NCBI GenBank assembly: GCA_016935755.1
Contig: JAFGQI010000076.1
Location: forward strand, 108,584 to 172,583
Length of the DNA stretch: 64,000 nt
From: Anaerolineales bacterium
GTDB taxonomy: Bacteria > Chloroflexota > Anaerolineae > Anaerolineales > UBA4823
Direction: 5' to 3'
Every line of letters starts with the position of its first letter. Position 1 is the first letter of the stretch. Positions 36,801 to 47,598 of this stretch are shown one piece after another. The position numbers and the translations under genes are program-made. The notes beneath the pieces are model-generated. The model had not been told where the DNA came from and did no database searches. It saw nothing but the letters and a program-made list of their open reading frames with translations.

Positions 36801-39800
36801 TAAGTGAATTGGATAAAACCTTCTGTGTGCACCAGCTGTTTGAGAGACAGGTGGAACACAACCCACAGAAAACTGCAATGATCTTTGGCGGGCACACCCT
36901 TTCGTACCGGGAACTAAACGCTCGCGCCAACCGGCTTGCTCGCCTGCTCCGACAGCGAGGCGTCGGGCAGGAAGCCCTTGTGGGCATCAGCCTGGCTCCA
37001 TCTTTTGAGATGGTGATCAGCGTGTGGGCAGTATTGAAGGCTGGCGGCGCGTATGTGCCATTGGATCCAGCTTATCCCCGTGAACGCCTGGCCTTTATGG
37101 TTCAAGATGCTGGTTTACACCTGCTGATTACCCAGTCAGCTTACCTTCCGGAGCTGCAAACGCTGGGCATCCCGCTGGTTTGTTTGGACTGTGATCTGGG
37201 AGAAACACAGGGCGAGTCCGAGGCGAACTTGCCTGTACTCGCCGAACCTGACAATCTGGCCTATGTCATTTACACCTCCGGCTCGACGGGACAGCCGAAA
37301 GGGGTGATGGTTACGCATGCGTCTTTGGCATGCAATATCCGAACGAACCAGGAAGCCTTGGGCATCCAAAGCGACACGGTGTATTTATTGAGCGCGTCCT
37401 TGACTTATGCTGTATCGCTGCGGCAGATTTTTACCACGCTGTGTTCAGGTGGCGCTTTGGTTATTGCTTCAAAGCAGCATATTCTCGATCCAAGGATGTT
37501 ATTCGAACTGATTCAGCAGGCCGGGGTCACCCAGATGGATTTCGTCCCTGCATATTTCCGGATGTGCATCCAGGCTTTCTCTGGATTGGATGAAAAAGAG
37601 CGCAGGGAGCTTCTATCCAATCAGGTGCGAACGATTATTCTGGTGGGTGAACCACTTACCTCTGATCTCCCCTCCATCTGGATGAATCAATTCGCTCACC
37701 CGGCTCAACTAATCAACCTGTTCGGCCAGACAGAGACGACGGGCATCGTGGCTACCTTCCGCATCCCTGCCGGTTATAATCCGCCAAGCGGGGTGATCCC
37801 AATTGGACGCCAGGTGCCCAGCGCCCGGCTGTATGTTTTGAATGCAGAGCTGAAGCCGGTCTTGCCTGGTGAGACAGGCGAGCTCTTTATCAGTACTCCC
37901 AGCCTGGCGAGAGGTTATTTGAACCATCCCGGACAGACAGCCGAAAAATTCATACCTAACCCTTTTCGTCCACAATCTGGAGAGCGTCTGCATCGCACGG
38001 GGGATTTGTGCCGGGTGCTCAACGATGGCAACATCATCCATCTGGGCCGAATCGACCAGCAGGTAAAAGTGCGGGGGATGCGCGTCGATCTGATTGAAAT
38101 TGAAGTTAGTCTGCGTCGATACCCTGCAGTCCGCGATGCCGTTGTGTTTGTAAGCGAAGCCTCGCCCTTCGAAAATTTTTCCAGCACACAAGAATTGGTT
38201 GCTTGTATAGAGCCTGAACAAGGCAGTCCGGTTGATCCTTCGGCGCTGCGTGAGTTTTTACAGCGGAAGCTGGCGGAACATATGCTGCCGAGCATGTATA
38301 TAGTGCTTGATGCGCTTCCACGTCTGCCCAATAGTAAAGTGGACAGGAGGGTGGTGCAAAATTGGCTGCACGGTGGGGCGAGAGTGACCCAGGGTATAAC
38401 TCAATCGAGCCCCTCGAGACTGTCAGGATTACCTCGCCCACCTAAAGTAAAACAGCCTGATCTACGCGACTGGCTGTACACCCCGGTATGGAAACCTGCT
38501 GCAGCGCGGTCTTCATTCGGGGAAAGCGGTAGAAAAGACTTGCCTGGTCAGGGTGCGCCTCCGCTGCTGTGGATGGTTTTCAACCATACCCAAGCCTCTA
38601 GCAGCGAAGATGGTCCCAGCCAATGCCTGGTGAAGCACCTGGCAGAGGCGGGAGAAGCGGTGATCAGCATCCATCCTGGCAAGGAATATGCCTGGCAATC
38701 TGATCATAACGTTACGATCCGCCCTGACCAGCCTGCAGATTACCGCGCCGTACTAAACTCTCTGGCGGCCCAGGGGCGTTTCTCCTCCCGAACCCCGCTG
38801 AGAATCCTGCACTTTGGGAGCCTGGATGCTTTGACCTCTGCCGGGGGGTTGAACGGTCGTATTGGGCGGGCTATTCAAATGGGAGCAGGCAGCCTGATTC
38901 TTTTACTGCAGGCACTAGATGAAAATCGTATGACTGGCGATATCCGGTTGGGGGTGATCACCAGCCATGCTCAGGAGGTTTTGGGAGGCGACCTGATCCA
39001 TCCGGAGCAAGCCATTATCTTTGGTCTCTGTCAGGTGATCCCGCTGGAGTTCCCTAACCTCTCCTGTTTTTGCATCGATATTGACCAACCTCTGCCTGGA
39101 GAGAGGTTGGCAGCCGAAATGGTTGACCAGATCATTGATGATTTGAGCGATTTGGAATCAGAACCCAGGACAAATCTTACCGCTGATCTGTCTCCCGGCG
39201 CACAGCACCAGAACATGTTGGCTTATCGGGGAACTGCGCGCTATTACCTGGAGATGGAACGGGCGATGCCAGCAAAGCCGGGGAGAAATCGTTCCCTGGA
39301 TGAATCCGGAATAATTCCCCGATTCCGCCATCAGGGTGTATATTTGATCACTGGAGGGCTGGGTGGGGTTGGCCTGGAAACCGCTGAATATCTGGCGAAA
39401 ACTGTTCAGGCGGGGCTGGTTCTGGTCGGTCGTTCAGCTTTCCCTGATCGCCAGCAGTGGCAGGATTGGCTGGAGAGTCACCCGGAAGATGACCCCCTGA
39501 GCCATAAAATTCGCAAGCTGCAGGCGATCGAAGGCATAGGGGGGCAGGTGCTCCTGCTGTCTGCTGATATCAGTGACCGTGTGCAGGTGGAGAGGGTTCT
39601 GATCGAGACGGTTAAAGCCTTTGGCGGCCTGGATGGCATCATCCACGCGGCCGGTGTCCGAGGGGTGCAGGGCAGCATCTATCACTTGGATATTGAGAGC
39701 TTTCGGGCGGTACTTTCGCCCAAAGTTTGGGGGGCGCTCTATCTGGATGAAGCCTGTAGATCATTTGAAGATCAACGCGGCCGAAAACTTGATTTTGTGC

Positions 39801-41269
39801 TCTATTTTTCTTCGGTTTCTTCTATCCTGGGGCTGATTGGGTACGCTGCTTACAGCGCAGCAAATTCATTTCTGGATGCTTTTGCGCATTGGAAACGCCA
39901 GAAGGGAGGCATGTTCCAGTCGGTCAATTGGGATACCTGGCAGGAAGTGGGCATGGCGGTTGATGCATTGGCTGAATCAAGGGTGAACTGGGTGCCTGAA
40001 GATTACTGGGCTGGGGCGATCCTGCCCATAGAAGGTCAATCCGTCTTTGGGCAGCTGCTAAATTACGACCTGCCACAGGTGATTGTCTCTCCGGTGGATC
40101 TACTGGAGCAGATAGCTGAGAGAAATGTTCTCATTCATACGGGGCAAAAGATCTTAACAGCGAGAAGCCTTCAGACCGGCCTGGTCTCAGGGGATGACAT
40201 CGAGAATAATCTGATCCGGATTTGGAAGCACTTGCTTCGTCGGGATGTTATCGATCGGGATGATAATTTCTATGATTTGGGAGGACATTCATTGCTGGTG
40301 GCGATGCTGTTTACCCAGATCGAGGCAGAATTTGGCCAGCGTTTGCCCTTGACCACTCTATATCAAGCGCCGACACCCAGGCTGCTGGCAAATACATTAC
40401 GCAGTGATCCTAGCCAGCCCTCGAGTTCTCGGCTATCGCTGATGATGCCAGGTGATTCGTCCCCGCCATTCTTCTTTATCCATACAATCAACACAGATTT
40501 GATTGAATACGCCCACCTTGTGAAAGCGTTGGGGGCCAATGGTCAAAACAGGCGTGCATTCTATGGATTATTGCCGCGCGGGCTGGATGATGGTGATGCT
40601 CCTCATACTTCGATACCAGAGATGGCTGCGGAGTATATCCAAGCCATTCGCCATGTACAGCCGAATGGGCCCTACCATCTGATCGGTTTTTGTTTTGCCG
40701 GGGTGATCGCCCACGAGATGGCCTGCCAGCTTACCGCGTCAGGTGAAGAGGTGGGGTTGTTGATAAATATTGAGGGTTATCCACCCAGGAACTCGCTTCC
40801 GCTCAAGGCTTACTTTTCATTACGAGGCGTGACCATATTTATCAGGAATTTCCCGGAATGGTTAATGGATTTCAGTTCTATCTCCATTTCAGATAGAATT
40901 AAAGGCGATCTCAAGGAGATAAGGCTCCGCGCTAAACACTTCGCCAACAAGCTGGGTGTAAAGACTTACATTACTCCTGAAGAAACGATCGATGCACAAA
41001 GATTGAAAGCATTGCCTGCGCACGTGTTAAAAGTAAAACTTGCTTTACTACAGGCGCTCATCGATTACCGCCCACCTCTCTATCCGGGTTGTATGATCCT
41101 GATTCGTGGACGCGGTTTGTCCATGTTCAGAGGCCTGGATCCCCAGCTGGGTTGGGGGTTGTTTGTGAGTGGCGGGGTAGAGGTGTATCATTTTAAAACC
41201 GATCACAATGAATTGATGCTGCCTCCAAATGTGGATGGGTTGGCTGAATTGTTGAACTCATTTGGATAA
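36797..41269 (+). CDS. Unusual A-KR-T-TE synthetase without a condensation domain
   Basis: The 1490-residue protein has an A domain (about 1-535; YTSGSTGQPKG at 159, NLFGQTETT, HRTGDLC, NSKVDRR) and a PKS-type ketoreductase (about 560-1100). The KR structural half begins LRDWLYTPVWKP; NADPH site TGGLGGVG at 852; catalytic Tyr1019 and Asn1023 in YAAYSAAN. Then come a carrier (Ser1165, LGGHSLL) and a TE with Cys1299 in GFCFAG and Glu1326 (NIEGYPP) where Asp is usual. The A pocket reads A-V-R-D-I-V-L-G-I: the amino-binding Asp is absent, as in A domains that take alpha-keto acids and pair with a KR to give alpha-hydroxy acids (cereulide/valinomycin logic). In those systems the KR is embedded in the A domain; here it follows A10. 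Confidence 0.9.
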   Translation: MISELDKTFCVHQLFERQVEHNPQKTAMIFGGHTLSYRELNARANRLARLLRQRGVGQEALVGISLAPSFEMVISVWAVLKAGGAYVPLDPAYPRERLAFMVQDAGLHLLITQSAYLPELQTLGIPLVCLDCDLGETQGESEANLPVLAEPDNLAYVIYTSGSTGQPKGVMVTHASLACNIRTNQEALGIQSDTVYLLSASLTYAVSLRQIFTTLCSGGALVIASKQHILDPRMLFELIQQAGVTQMDFVPAYFRMCIQAFSGLDEKERRELLSNQVRTIILVGEPLTSDLPSIWMNQFAHPAQLINLFGQTETTGIVATFRIPAGYNPPSGVIPIGRQVPSARLYVLNAELKPVLPGETGELFISTPSLARGYLNHPGQTAEKFIPNPFRPQSGERLHRTGDLCRVLNDGNIIHLGRIDQQVKVRGMRVDLIEIEVSLRRYPAVRDAVVFVSEASPFENFSSTQELVACIEPEQGSPVDPSALREFLQRKLAEHMLPSMYIVLDALPRLPNSKVDRRVVQNWLHGGARVTQGITQSSPSRLSGLPRPPKVKQPDLRDWLYTPVWKPAAARSSFGESGRKDLPGQGAPPLLWMVFNHTQASSSEDGPSQCLVKHLAEAGEAVISIHPGKEYAWQSDHNVTIRPDQPADYRAVLNSLAAQGRFSSRTPLRILHFGSLDALTSAGGLNGRIGRAIQMGAGSLILLLQALDENRMTGDIRLGVITSHAQEVLGGDLIHPEQAIIFGLCQVIPLEFPNLSCFCIDIDQPLPGERLAAEMVDQIIDDLSDLESEPRTNLTADLSPGAQHQNMLAYRGTARYYLEMERAMPAKPGRNRSLDESGIIPRFRHQGVYLITGGLGGVGLETAEYLAKTVQAGLVLVGRSAFPDRQQWQDWLESHPEDDPLSHKIRKLQAIEGIGGQVLLLSADISDRVQVERVLIETVKAFGGLDGIIHAAGVRGVQGSIYHLDIESFRAVLSPKVWGALYLDEACRSFEDQRGRKLDFVLYFSSVSSILGLIGYAAYSAANSFLDAFAHWKRQKGGMFQSVNWDTWQEVGMAVDALAESRVNWVPEDYWAGAILPIEGQSVFGQLLNYDLPQVIVSPVDLLEQIAERNVLIHTGQKILTARSLQTGLVSGDDIENNLIRIWKHLLRRDVIDRDDNFYDLGGHSLLVAMLFTQIEAEFGQRLPLTTLYQAPTPRLLANTLRSDPSQPSSSRLSLMMPGDSSPPFFFIHTINTDLIEYAHLVKALGANGQNRRAFYGLLPRGLDDGDAPHTSIPEMAAEYIQAIRHVQPNGPYHLIGFCFAGVIAHEMACQLTASGEEVGLLINIEGYPPRNSLPLKAYFSLRGVTIFIRNFPEWLMDFSSISISDRIKGDLKEIRLRAKHFANKLGVKTYITPEETIDAQRLKALPAHVLKVKLALLQALIDYRPPLYPGCMILIRGRGLSMFRGLDPQLGWGLFVSGGVEVYHFKTDHNELMLPPNVDGLAELLNSFG

Positions 41270-41336
41270 CAGGAATAATTTTAAAGCACTACATTTCTCA
41301 AGTAACAGGTAGTATCAGAGGGAAGATTGACACATA

Positions 41337-44300
41337 ATGGTCCGACATGGTGTAATCCCGGCTTCATTTTCGCAGCAGCGCCTTTGGTTTGTTCATAAAC
41401 TCTCTCCGGAAACTCTGGCATATAACTTAGAGAGGACTATTGAGATTAAAGGAACTCTCGATGTGCCGATCTTGTGTCAGTCGTTTGAGTCGCTTATCCA
41501 CCGTCATGAAGCTTTGCGGACCACCTTCACCATGGAAGGCGGTCAATTAGTTCAAATCATATCCTCTACAATAGATGCACCCCTGCATATTTCTGAATTG
41601 AATGAGGAAACCGATTTAGACCGTTTGGAAAAAGCCCGGCAGATACTGATCGAACATTCCCGGCAAATGCTTAATTTGTCCACAGGCCCACTATTGAGCG
41701 CTCAACTGGTTAGGTTGAGTGAAAAGAGAACCTTATTTCAGATCGTCATGCAACATATTATCTCGGATGGCCTGTCACTCAATATTATATTCCGTGATTT
41801 ATTTGAGTTCTACCAGGCCTATACCAGTGGATCTGAACCTCAACTGCCGCCCCTGCCGTTGCAATTTGCTGATTTTGCTGTCTGGCAGCGAAAATTTCTC
41901 CGGGGTGGAACCCTTGAGAACCAGTTAAGCTATTGGAAAAAGCAGCTAAAAGACCCTCCTGCGCTGCTCCAGCTCCCGGTGGATCGGCCACGCCCACCCA
42001 TTCAGACGGATAATGGCGCCTCCTTGTTTTTTGAATTGCCGATGGATCTCACCAAATCCTTGATCCAACTAGGTCATCAGGACGGAGCAACCCCGTTTAT
42101 GGTCTTGATAGCGGCTTATAATATTCTGCTCTCCCGTTATACCCGCCAGACAGATATCCTGGTCGGTTTCCCAATCTCGAATCGTACATATAAAGAATGG
42201 GAAAATCTGGTCGGTTTTTTTGCTAATACTCTGATTTTGCGTACGGATCTATCTGGGAATCCCACATTTCGGAATGTGCTGCAGCGTGTCAAGCACGCAG
42301 CCCTGGATGCCTATGCCAATCAGGATATGCCCTTCGAATTGTTAGTACAGGAGCTAAACCCTGAACGCGATCTGAGTATTTCACCGATATTCCAGGTTAC
42401 GTTATCGTTTCAGAATGTTGACAATTATGAGGTTCATGTCGGTGATCTAACCATAAATCGTCATGATCTGGATATCGGGACGACCCCTTTTGATTGGACT
42501 CTGTACATTCAGCTGGATAATTCAAGGCTCAGGGGTCGCTTTCGTTACAACACCGACCTGTTCAATCGAAGAACAATCCAACAGGCTATTTACCATTTCC
42601 AGAGATTGCTGGAAGGAATATTGCTGGATCCTTCCTGTCCCATCAGCCAGCTGCCTCTCCTTTCTCCGCAGGAGCGAAATACCCTTCTGGTGGAATGGAA
42701 CAAAACCAGGACAGATTATCCCAGATATGCGAGTGTTCACCAGCTATTTGAAAGCCAGGCTGAACAAAGGCCAGATGCAACGGCAGTTATTTCTGGATCA
42801 GAGCAATGGTCATACCAGCAGTTAAATGAAAAGGCTAATCGCGTAGCATATCTCTTGCAAAGCTATGGTATCGCCCCTGGTGAACCTGTGGCAATCTACC
42901 TGGAGCGATCGGCAGAGATGGTGGTATGCATGCTGGGTATTCTCAAAGCAGGTGGGGCATATGTGCCCCTGGATCTAAACAATCCGGCAGAGCGGCTGGC
43001 TTTGATGCTTCGAGATGTCCAGGCTCGTGTTTTGCTCACGCGATCTGAATTGGAAAAGTGTATTCCGCTTTCAGGAGATTTGAATATTGTACCGATCGAT
43101 ACGGATGTGCTTTCGGGCGATCTGGATAGCCGAGAGAACCCGGAAAATCGAGCTGCTCCGGACGATCCGGCTTATATCATGTACACCAGCGGCACAACGG
43201 GTTTGCCGAAGGGGATCATCATCCCTCACCGGGCAATCAACCGGTTGGTCTGCAACACCAATTACATAAAGATTGGACCAGCGGATCGTGTGGCGCATCT
43301 TTCAAACGTTTCTTTTGATGCAGCGACTTTTGAAATTTGGGGACCTCTGCTAAACGGAGCAACGATGGTTGTTGTGCCTCAAGATGTTCTGCTATCCCCT
43401 GCTGATTTTTCTAGTTTCTTGCGAGAGCAAAGCATTCATTCCATATTTCTTACCACCGCGCTTTTTAACCGGCTAGCAGCGCTTCAACCGGGCCTGTTTT
43501 CTGGAGTGCGTGATGTTCTTTTTGGTGGTGAAATGGTGACGCCATATTATGTTCGCAAGGTTCTCCAGGATGGCCCCCCGCAACGTCTGCTGCATGTTTA
43601 TGGGCCAACAGAAAGCACTACATTTGCCACCTGGCATCTGATCAATGATGTGCCTGATGAAGCTGTCAATGTGCCGATTGGAAAGCCCATCGCCAACACG
43701 CGGCTATACCTGCTGGACGATGAATTGCAGCCGGTACCCATAGGTGTGATTGGTGAAATCTACATCGCTGGAGAGGGGTTGGCGCTTGGCTACTGGAACC
43801 AGGCTGAATTAACTGCAAGCCATTTTCTTCAGGATCCCTATGGCGATCCTGGAAGAAAGATGTACAAAACTGGTGATCTGGCGCGTTACCTGGAAGATGG
43901 CAGTATTGAATTTTGTGGCCGGAGCGATGATCAGGTAAAAATTCGCGGCTATCGAATTGAGTTGAACGAAATTGAGTTTCACATATCTGCACATCCACTG
44001 GTGGAACACTGTATTGTTATCGCCCGAGAGAGGAGTGTTGGAGGCAAGGAAAGCGAACGGTATCTCGCAGCCTATATCGTCTGTACTGAAGAACAGGCAA
44101 ATATCGAGATGCTCTTGCGAGAGTTCTTAAAACCCAGGTTGCCAGCTTATATGATCCCGGCGGTTTTTTGTATATTAAAAACCTTGCCATTGAATGAAAA
44201 TGGAAAGGTCGATCGATCGGCTTTGCCAGAACCATTTAGCGATGCGGGGCAAAATATCGGAGGCGCTCTCTCCCCCCGAGACGCGGTAGAATCCCAATTG

Positions 44301-45362
44301 GTTGCTCTTTGGGAAGAAGTGCTAAATATTCACCCGATTGGTCTCGAAGATAATTTCTTCGATCTAGGTGGGCATTCCCTGTTGGCGATAGAGTTATTTG
44401 CCCGCATTAACGAAATATTTGGCCGGCAGCTGCCGCTGGCAGCTCTCTTCCGATCTCCATCAGTGATTCAGCTTGCAAATGAATTACGGATAGACCCTGC
44501 AATTGCCCGTTTTTCACTCTTAGTTCCCATCCAGACTGTAGACGCATCTATGGAATCTGGTCCACCCATATTCTTGATCCATACTATCCGAGCAGATTTA
44601 ATCGAATACGCCCAGCTGGTGCGATCGTTTGGCCCTGACCAATCCTTCTATGGTTTACTTCCGCGTGGTTTGGACGGTAGAGAGCCTCCTCTTTCAACTA
44701 TTCCAGAGATGGCGGCTGCTTATATCGATGCCATCCGTTTGGTACAGCCGCATGGGCCGTACAATCTGGTTGGATATTGTTTTGCTGGTGTTGTGGCATA
44801 TGAAATGGCTTGCCAGCTACATGCTCGTGGAGAAGCAGTTGATTTCCTGGTAATCATTGATGGGTTTCCCCCTCGCCATGCAATACCATTTGGAGCGCAC
44901 TTCTTTGCGAAGATCCTTACATTTGTACGCAACTTACCTACCTGGATGAAAAATATTAACATGCTCAGTCTTATGGATAGATGGAAGGGGATCGTAAAAG
45001 AGGGTATCATTCAAGTAAAAATGCTGGCTGGCAGGCTGGGTATTCCAATCAAGATCTTACCAGAGGAAGTTCTCAACGTTCGCTCAATTGAATTGTTTGC
45101 TCCAGATGTCCGCAAGACCATCGATGCTATGCTGTTGTCTCTAGTCAATTATCGACCTGGACATTACCCCGGACATTTAACCCTCATTCGTGGAGCAGCT
45201 CTTTCAATGTTTAGAGGTTTGGATCCTCAATCAGGCTGGGAGTTCCTGGTGGATGGAGGGATTGCTTTACATGTTATTCCCAGTAAACACGAGAATCTGC
45301 TCTTGCCCCCTTCGGTAAAAATCGTGGCTGATTTGCTTCGAAAAGGTCTGAAGAGGGTATAA
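41337..45362 (+). CDS. NRPS, C-A-T-TE; branched aliphatic substrate suggested
   Basis: The 1341-residue protein has a C domain (about 8-440; QHIISDGLS at 139, keeping the catalytic second His), an A domain (about 465-965; [11 protein letters not shown] at 616, [25 protein letters not shown]), a carrier (Ser1014, LGGHSLL) and a TE with Cys1148 in GYCFAG, Asp in IIDGFPP and His in SKHENLLL. The hand pocket code is D-A-F-F-L-G-V-T-F, resembling Ile/Val-type codes. Its TE is closely similar to that of the preceding protein, including MFRGLDPQ and the YRPxxYPG block. By eye the gene is more AT-rich than the upstream NRPS genes. It follows a 67-base gap, the largest in the synthetase part of the locus. 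Confidence 0.92.
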   Translation: MVRHGVIPASFSQQRLWFVHKLSPETLAYNLERTIEIKGTLDVPILCQSFESLIHRHEALRTTFTMEGGQLVQIISSTIDAPLHISELNEETDLDRLEKARQILIEHSRQMLNLSTGPLLSAQLVRLSEKRTLFQIVMQHIISDGLSLNIIFRDLFEFYQAYTSGSEPQLPPLPLQFADFAVWQRKFLRGGTLENQLSYWKKQLKDPPALLQLPVDRPRPPIQTDNGASLFFELPMDLTKSLIQLGHQDGATPFMVLIAAYNILLSRYTRQTDILVGFPISNRTYKEWENLVGFFANTLILRTDLSGNPTFRNVLQRVKHAALDAYANQDMPFELLVQELNPERDLSISPIFQVTLSFQNVDNYEVHVGDLTINRHDLDIGTTPFDWTLYIQLDNSRLRGRFRYNTDLFNRRTIQQAIYHFQRLLEGILLDPSCPISQLPLLSPQERNTLLVEWNKTRTDYPRYASVHQLFESQAEQRPDATAVISGSEQWSYQQLNEKANRVAYLLQSYGIAPGEPVAIYLERSAEMVVCMLGILKAGGAYVPLDLNNPAERLALMLRDVQARVLLTRSELEKCIPLSGDLNIVPIDTDVLSGDLDSRENPENRAAPDDPAYIMYTSGTTGLPKGIIIPHRAINRLVCNTNYIKIGPADRVAHLSNVSFDAATFEIWGPLLNGATMVVVPQDVLLSPADFSSFLREQSIHSIFLTTALFNRLAALQPGLFSGVRDVLFGGEMVTPYYVRKVLQDGPPQRLLHVYGPTESTTFATWHLINDVPDEAVNVPIGKPIANTRLYLLDDELQPVPIGVIGEIYIAGEGLALGYWNQAELTASHFLQDPYGDPGRKMYKTGDLARYLEDGSIEFCGRSDDQVKIRGYRIELNEIEFHISAHPLVEHCIVIARERSVGGKESERYLAAYIVCTEEQANIEMLLREFLKPRLPAYMIPAVFCILKTLPLNENGKVDRSALPEPFSDAGQNIGGALSPRDAVESQLVALWEEVLNIHPIGLEDNFFDLGGHSLLAIELFARINEIFGRQLPLAALFRSPSVIQLANELRIDPAIARFSLLVPIQTVDASMESGPPIFLIHTIRADLIEYAQLVRSFGPDQSFYGLLPRGLDGREPPLSTIPEMAAAYIDAIRLVQPHGPYNLVGYCFAGVVAYEMACQLHARGEAVDFLVIIDGFPPRHAIPFGAHFFAKILTFVRNLPTWMKNINMLSLMDRWKGIVKEGIIQVKMLAGRLGIPIKILPEEVLNVRSIELFAPDVRKTIDAMLLSLVNYRPGHYPGHLTLIRGAALSMFRGLDPQSGWEFLVDGGIALHVIPSKHENLLLPPSVKIVADLLRKGLKRV

Positions 45363-45393
45363 TTCGGAAACACCTATCGAGGAGGGTTCTTTC

Positions 45394-47430
45394 ATGGATT
45401 TCAAGCTACAGGCGCCGTACCAGCCTACCGGTGACCAGCCAGAAGCAATCCGTCAGCTTGTTGAGGGGATCGAAAAGGGATATCGTGACCAGGTATTGTT
45501 AGGGGCAACAGGAACGGGCAAAACTTTCACGATTGCCTCGATCATTGCCCAATTGAACAAACCAGCTCTGGTCATGGCGCATAACAAAACCCTGGCTGCT
45601 CAACTATACGCTGAGTACAAAGAGTTCTTTCCAGAGAACGCTGTTGAGTACTTTGTCTCGTATTACGATTATTACCAGCCAGAAGCGTATGTGCCACGTC
45701 ACGATCTCTATATTGAGAAAGATGCAGATATCAACGAAGAGATTGAACGCCTGCGGCTGGCTGCTACCACAGCTTTGATGTCTCGTCGCGATGTAATTAT
45801 CGTGGCTTCGGTCTCGTGTATCTATGGCCTGGGCAACCCTGAAGCCTATGGCCGCGTGGTCATCAACCTGGAGAGCGGGAATATCTACCGGCGAAATGCC
45901 TTGCTGCGCCAGTTAATTGAAGGCCAATACCAACGCAATGATTTAGAATTGCGCCCGGGCACCTTCCGGGTGCGCGGCGATAGTCTGGATATTGTTCCAG
46001 CCTACCAGGATCGCTTTGGCTATCGCGTCACGTTCTTCGGAGATGAAGTTGAGCGATTAGTCGAGTTTGACAGTGTTACTGGCGAGATTCGCCGAGAGCT
46101 TCCTAACATCGCGATCTACCCCGCCAAGCATTATATTGCCCAGGATGATAAGCTCAAAGAAGCCATTGTGGATATCGAGTCCGAACTGGCGGAACGCCTG
46201 GCTCATTTTCGGGCGAATGAGAAACTGCTCGAGGCGCAGCGGTTGGAGAGCCGCACGATGTATGATCTCGAAATGCTGCGCGAGGTAGGCTACTGCTCGG
46301 GCATCGAGAACTACTCCCGCCACCTGGACCGGCGCGGGGTGGGCACCGCACCCTGGACGCTGGTGGATTATCTGCCCAGCGACTACATCCTGGTGATCGA
46401 TGAATCTCACATGAGTGTTCCTCAGATTCGCGGTATGTACAATGGCGATCGCTCTCGCAAGGAAACGCTGGTCGAATACGGCTTCCGGCTGCCATCCGCG
46501 CTGGATAACCGCCCATTGACTTTCGATGAGTTTGAACAGCGCATGGGGCATACAATCTATACCTCGGCAACTCCTGGGCCTTACGAAATGAAGCGTGCTG
46601 ATCAGGTGGTGCAGCAGATCATCCGCCCCACTGGCCTGGTGGATCCGGAGGTGGAGGTTCGCCAGATTGAAGGTCAGGTGGACAACCTGGTGGGTGAGAT
46701 CCGCAAGCGGGTGGAGAAGGGCCAGCGTGTGCTGGTTACCACCCTGACCAAGCGCATGGCTGAAAAGCTGGCGGATTATCTGATGGAACTGGGCATCAAA
46801 GTTCACTATCTGCATTCCGAGATCGACACGCTGGAACGGATAGGCATTCTGCGAGATTTACGCCTGGGTGTATTCGATGTGGTCGTTGGGATCAACTTGC
46901 TGCGTGAAGGCCTGGATCTGCCCGAAGTATCTCTGGTGGCGATTCTGGACGCAGATAAGGAAGGCTTCCTGCGATCTGATACAGCTCTGATCCAAACCAT
47001 CGGACGGGCGGCTCGACACGTTGAGGGTAAGGTGATCATGTATGCGGATCACATAACCGATTCAATGCGGCGGGCGATTGACGAGACCAACCGGCGCCGG
47101 GCCGTCCAAGCGCAGTTCAATGAAGAACATGGCATCCAACCGGTCAGCATCTTCAAAGCGGTGCGAGATTTGACGGACCAGCTATCGTCCCACGCGGTGG
47201 CTGAGCCTCAGGCGGAGTATCGCACACGCGGGGCGGCGGGGATGCCGAAGACGGAATTACAGCGGGTTATTGCCGAGCTGGAGAAGCAGATGAAAGAGGC
47301 CGCCAGAAACCTGGAGTTTGAGAAAGCCGCTGTTCTGAGAGATCAGATTTATGAGCTGCGCACTATTCTGGCGGAGGAGACCAACGCTCCTCCCTGGGAG
47401 CGGATTCGACTGCTGAGCGGTGAAGAATGA
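45394..47430 (+). CDS. uvrB: UvrABC system protein B (excinuclease ABC subunit B)
   Basis: The 678-residue protein is full length. Walker A is GATGTGKT near residue 40, the DNA-clamping beta-hairpin is [12 protein letters not shown] near 90-101, and the helicase motifs include [31 protein letters not shown] and QTIGRAARH. The C-terminal UVR motif that binds UvrC/UvrA is [19 protein letters not shown]. It verifies DNA lesions and loads UvrC in nucleotide excision repair. GAGGAGG precedes the ATG. It begins only 31 bases after the last NRPS gene with no terminator between, so readthrough from the NRPS operon is possible. Confidence 0.98.
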   Translation: MDFKLQAPYQPTGDQPEAIRQLVEGIEKGYRDQVLLGATGTGKTFTIASIIAQLNKPALVMAHNKTLAAQLYAEYKEFFPENAVEYFVSYYDYYQPEAYVPRHDLYIEKDADINEEIERLRLAATTALMSRRDVIIVASVSCIYGLGNPEAYGRVVINLESGNIYRRNALLRQLIEGQYQRNDLELRPGTFRVRGDSLDIVPAYQDRFGYRVTFFGDEVERLVEFDSVTGEIRRELPNIAIYPAKHYIAQDDKLKEAIVDIESELAERLAHFRANEKLLEAQRLESRTMYDLEMLREVGYCSGIENYSRHLDRRGVGTAPWTLVDYLPSDYILVIDESHMSVPQIRGMYNGDRSRKETLVEYGFRLPSALDNRPLTFDEFEQRMGHTIYTSATPGPYEMKRADQVVQQIIRPTGLVDPEVEVRQIEGQVDNLVGEIRKRVEKGQRVLVTTLTKRMAEKLADYLMELGIKVHYLHSEIDTLERIGILRDLRLGVFDVVVGINLLREGLDLPEVSLVAILDADKEGFLRSDTALIQTIGRAARHVEGKVIMYADHITDSMRRAIDETNRRRAVQAQFNEEHGIQPVSIFKAVRDLTDQLSSHAVAEPQAEYRTRGAAGMPKTELQRVIAELEKQMKEAARNLEFEKAAVLRDQIYELRTILAEETNAPPWERIRLLSGEE

Positions 47431-47524
47431 CGAGGATGGGATAGGTTGATGGGAGGTCTGGCCGCTGCTGGATGAATGAAACTTACCTATCGTTTCTGTT
47501 AGTGATCTTTTATCAATTGTTTTG

Positions 47525-47552
47525 TTGATTGGGTTAATAAAAATGCTATACT
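47525..47552 (+). promoter_or_regulatory. Promoter of the GGDEF-TPR gene
   Basis: TTGATT (47525-47530) and TATACT (47547-47552) are 16 bases apart, and a TGC directly before the -10 gives an extended -10. Transcription would begin near 47559, which leaves both the TTG 47572 and ATG 47599 starts available. Confidence 0.65.
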
Positions 47553-47598
47553 GTAAACAAGAAGCGACCTTTTGGAAGGGAGTGTTTTCCGTCGCTCT

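Noticed and set aside
46057-46815. 252-codon minus-strand frame inside uvrB
   Set aside because: It is a shadow of a full-length, well-conserved uvrB and has no ribosome site or family motif.
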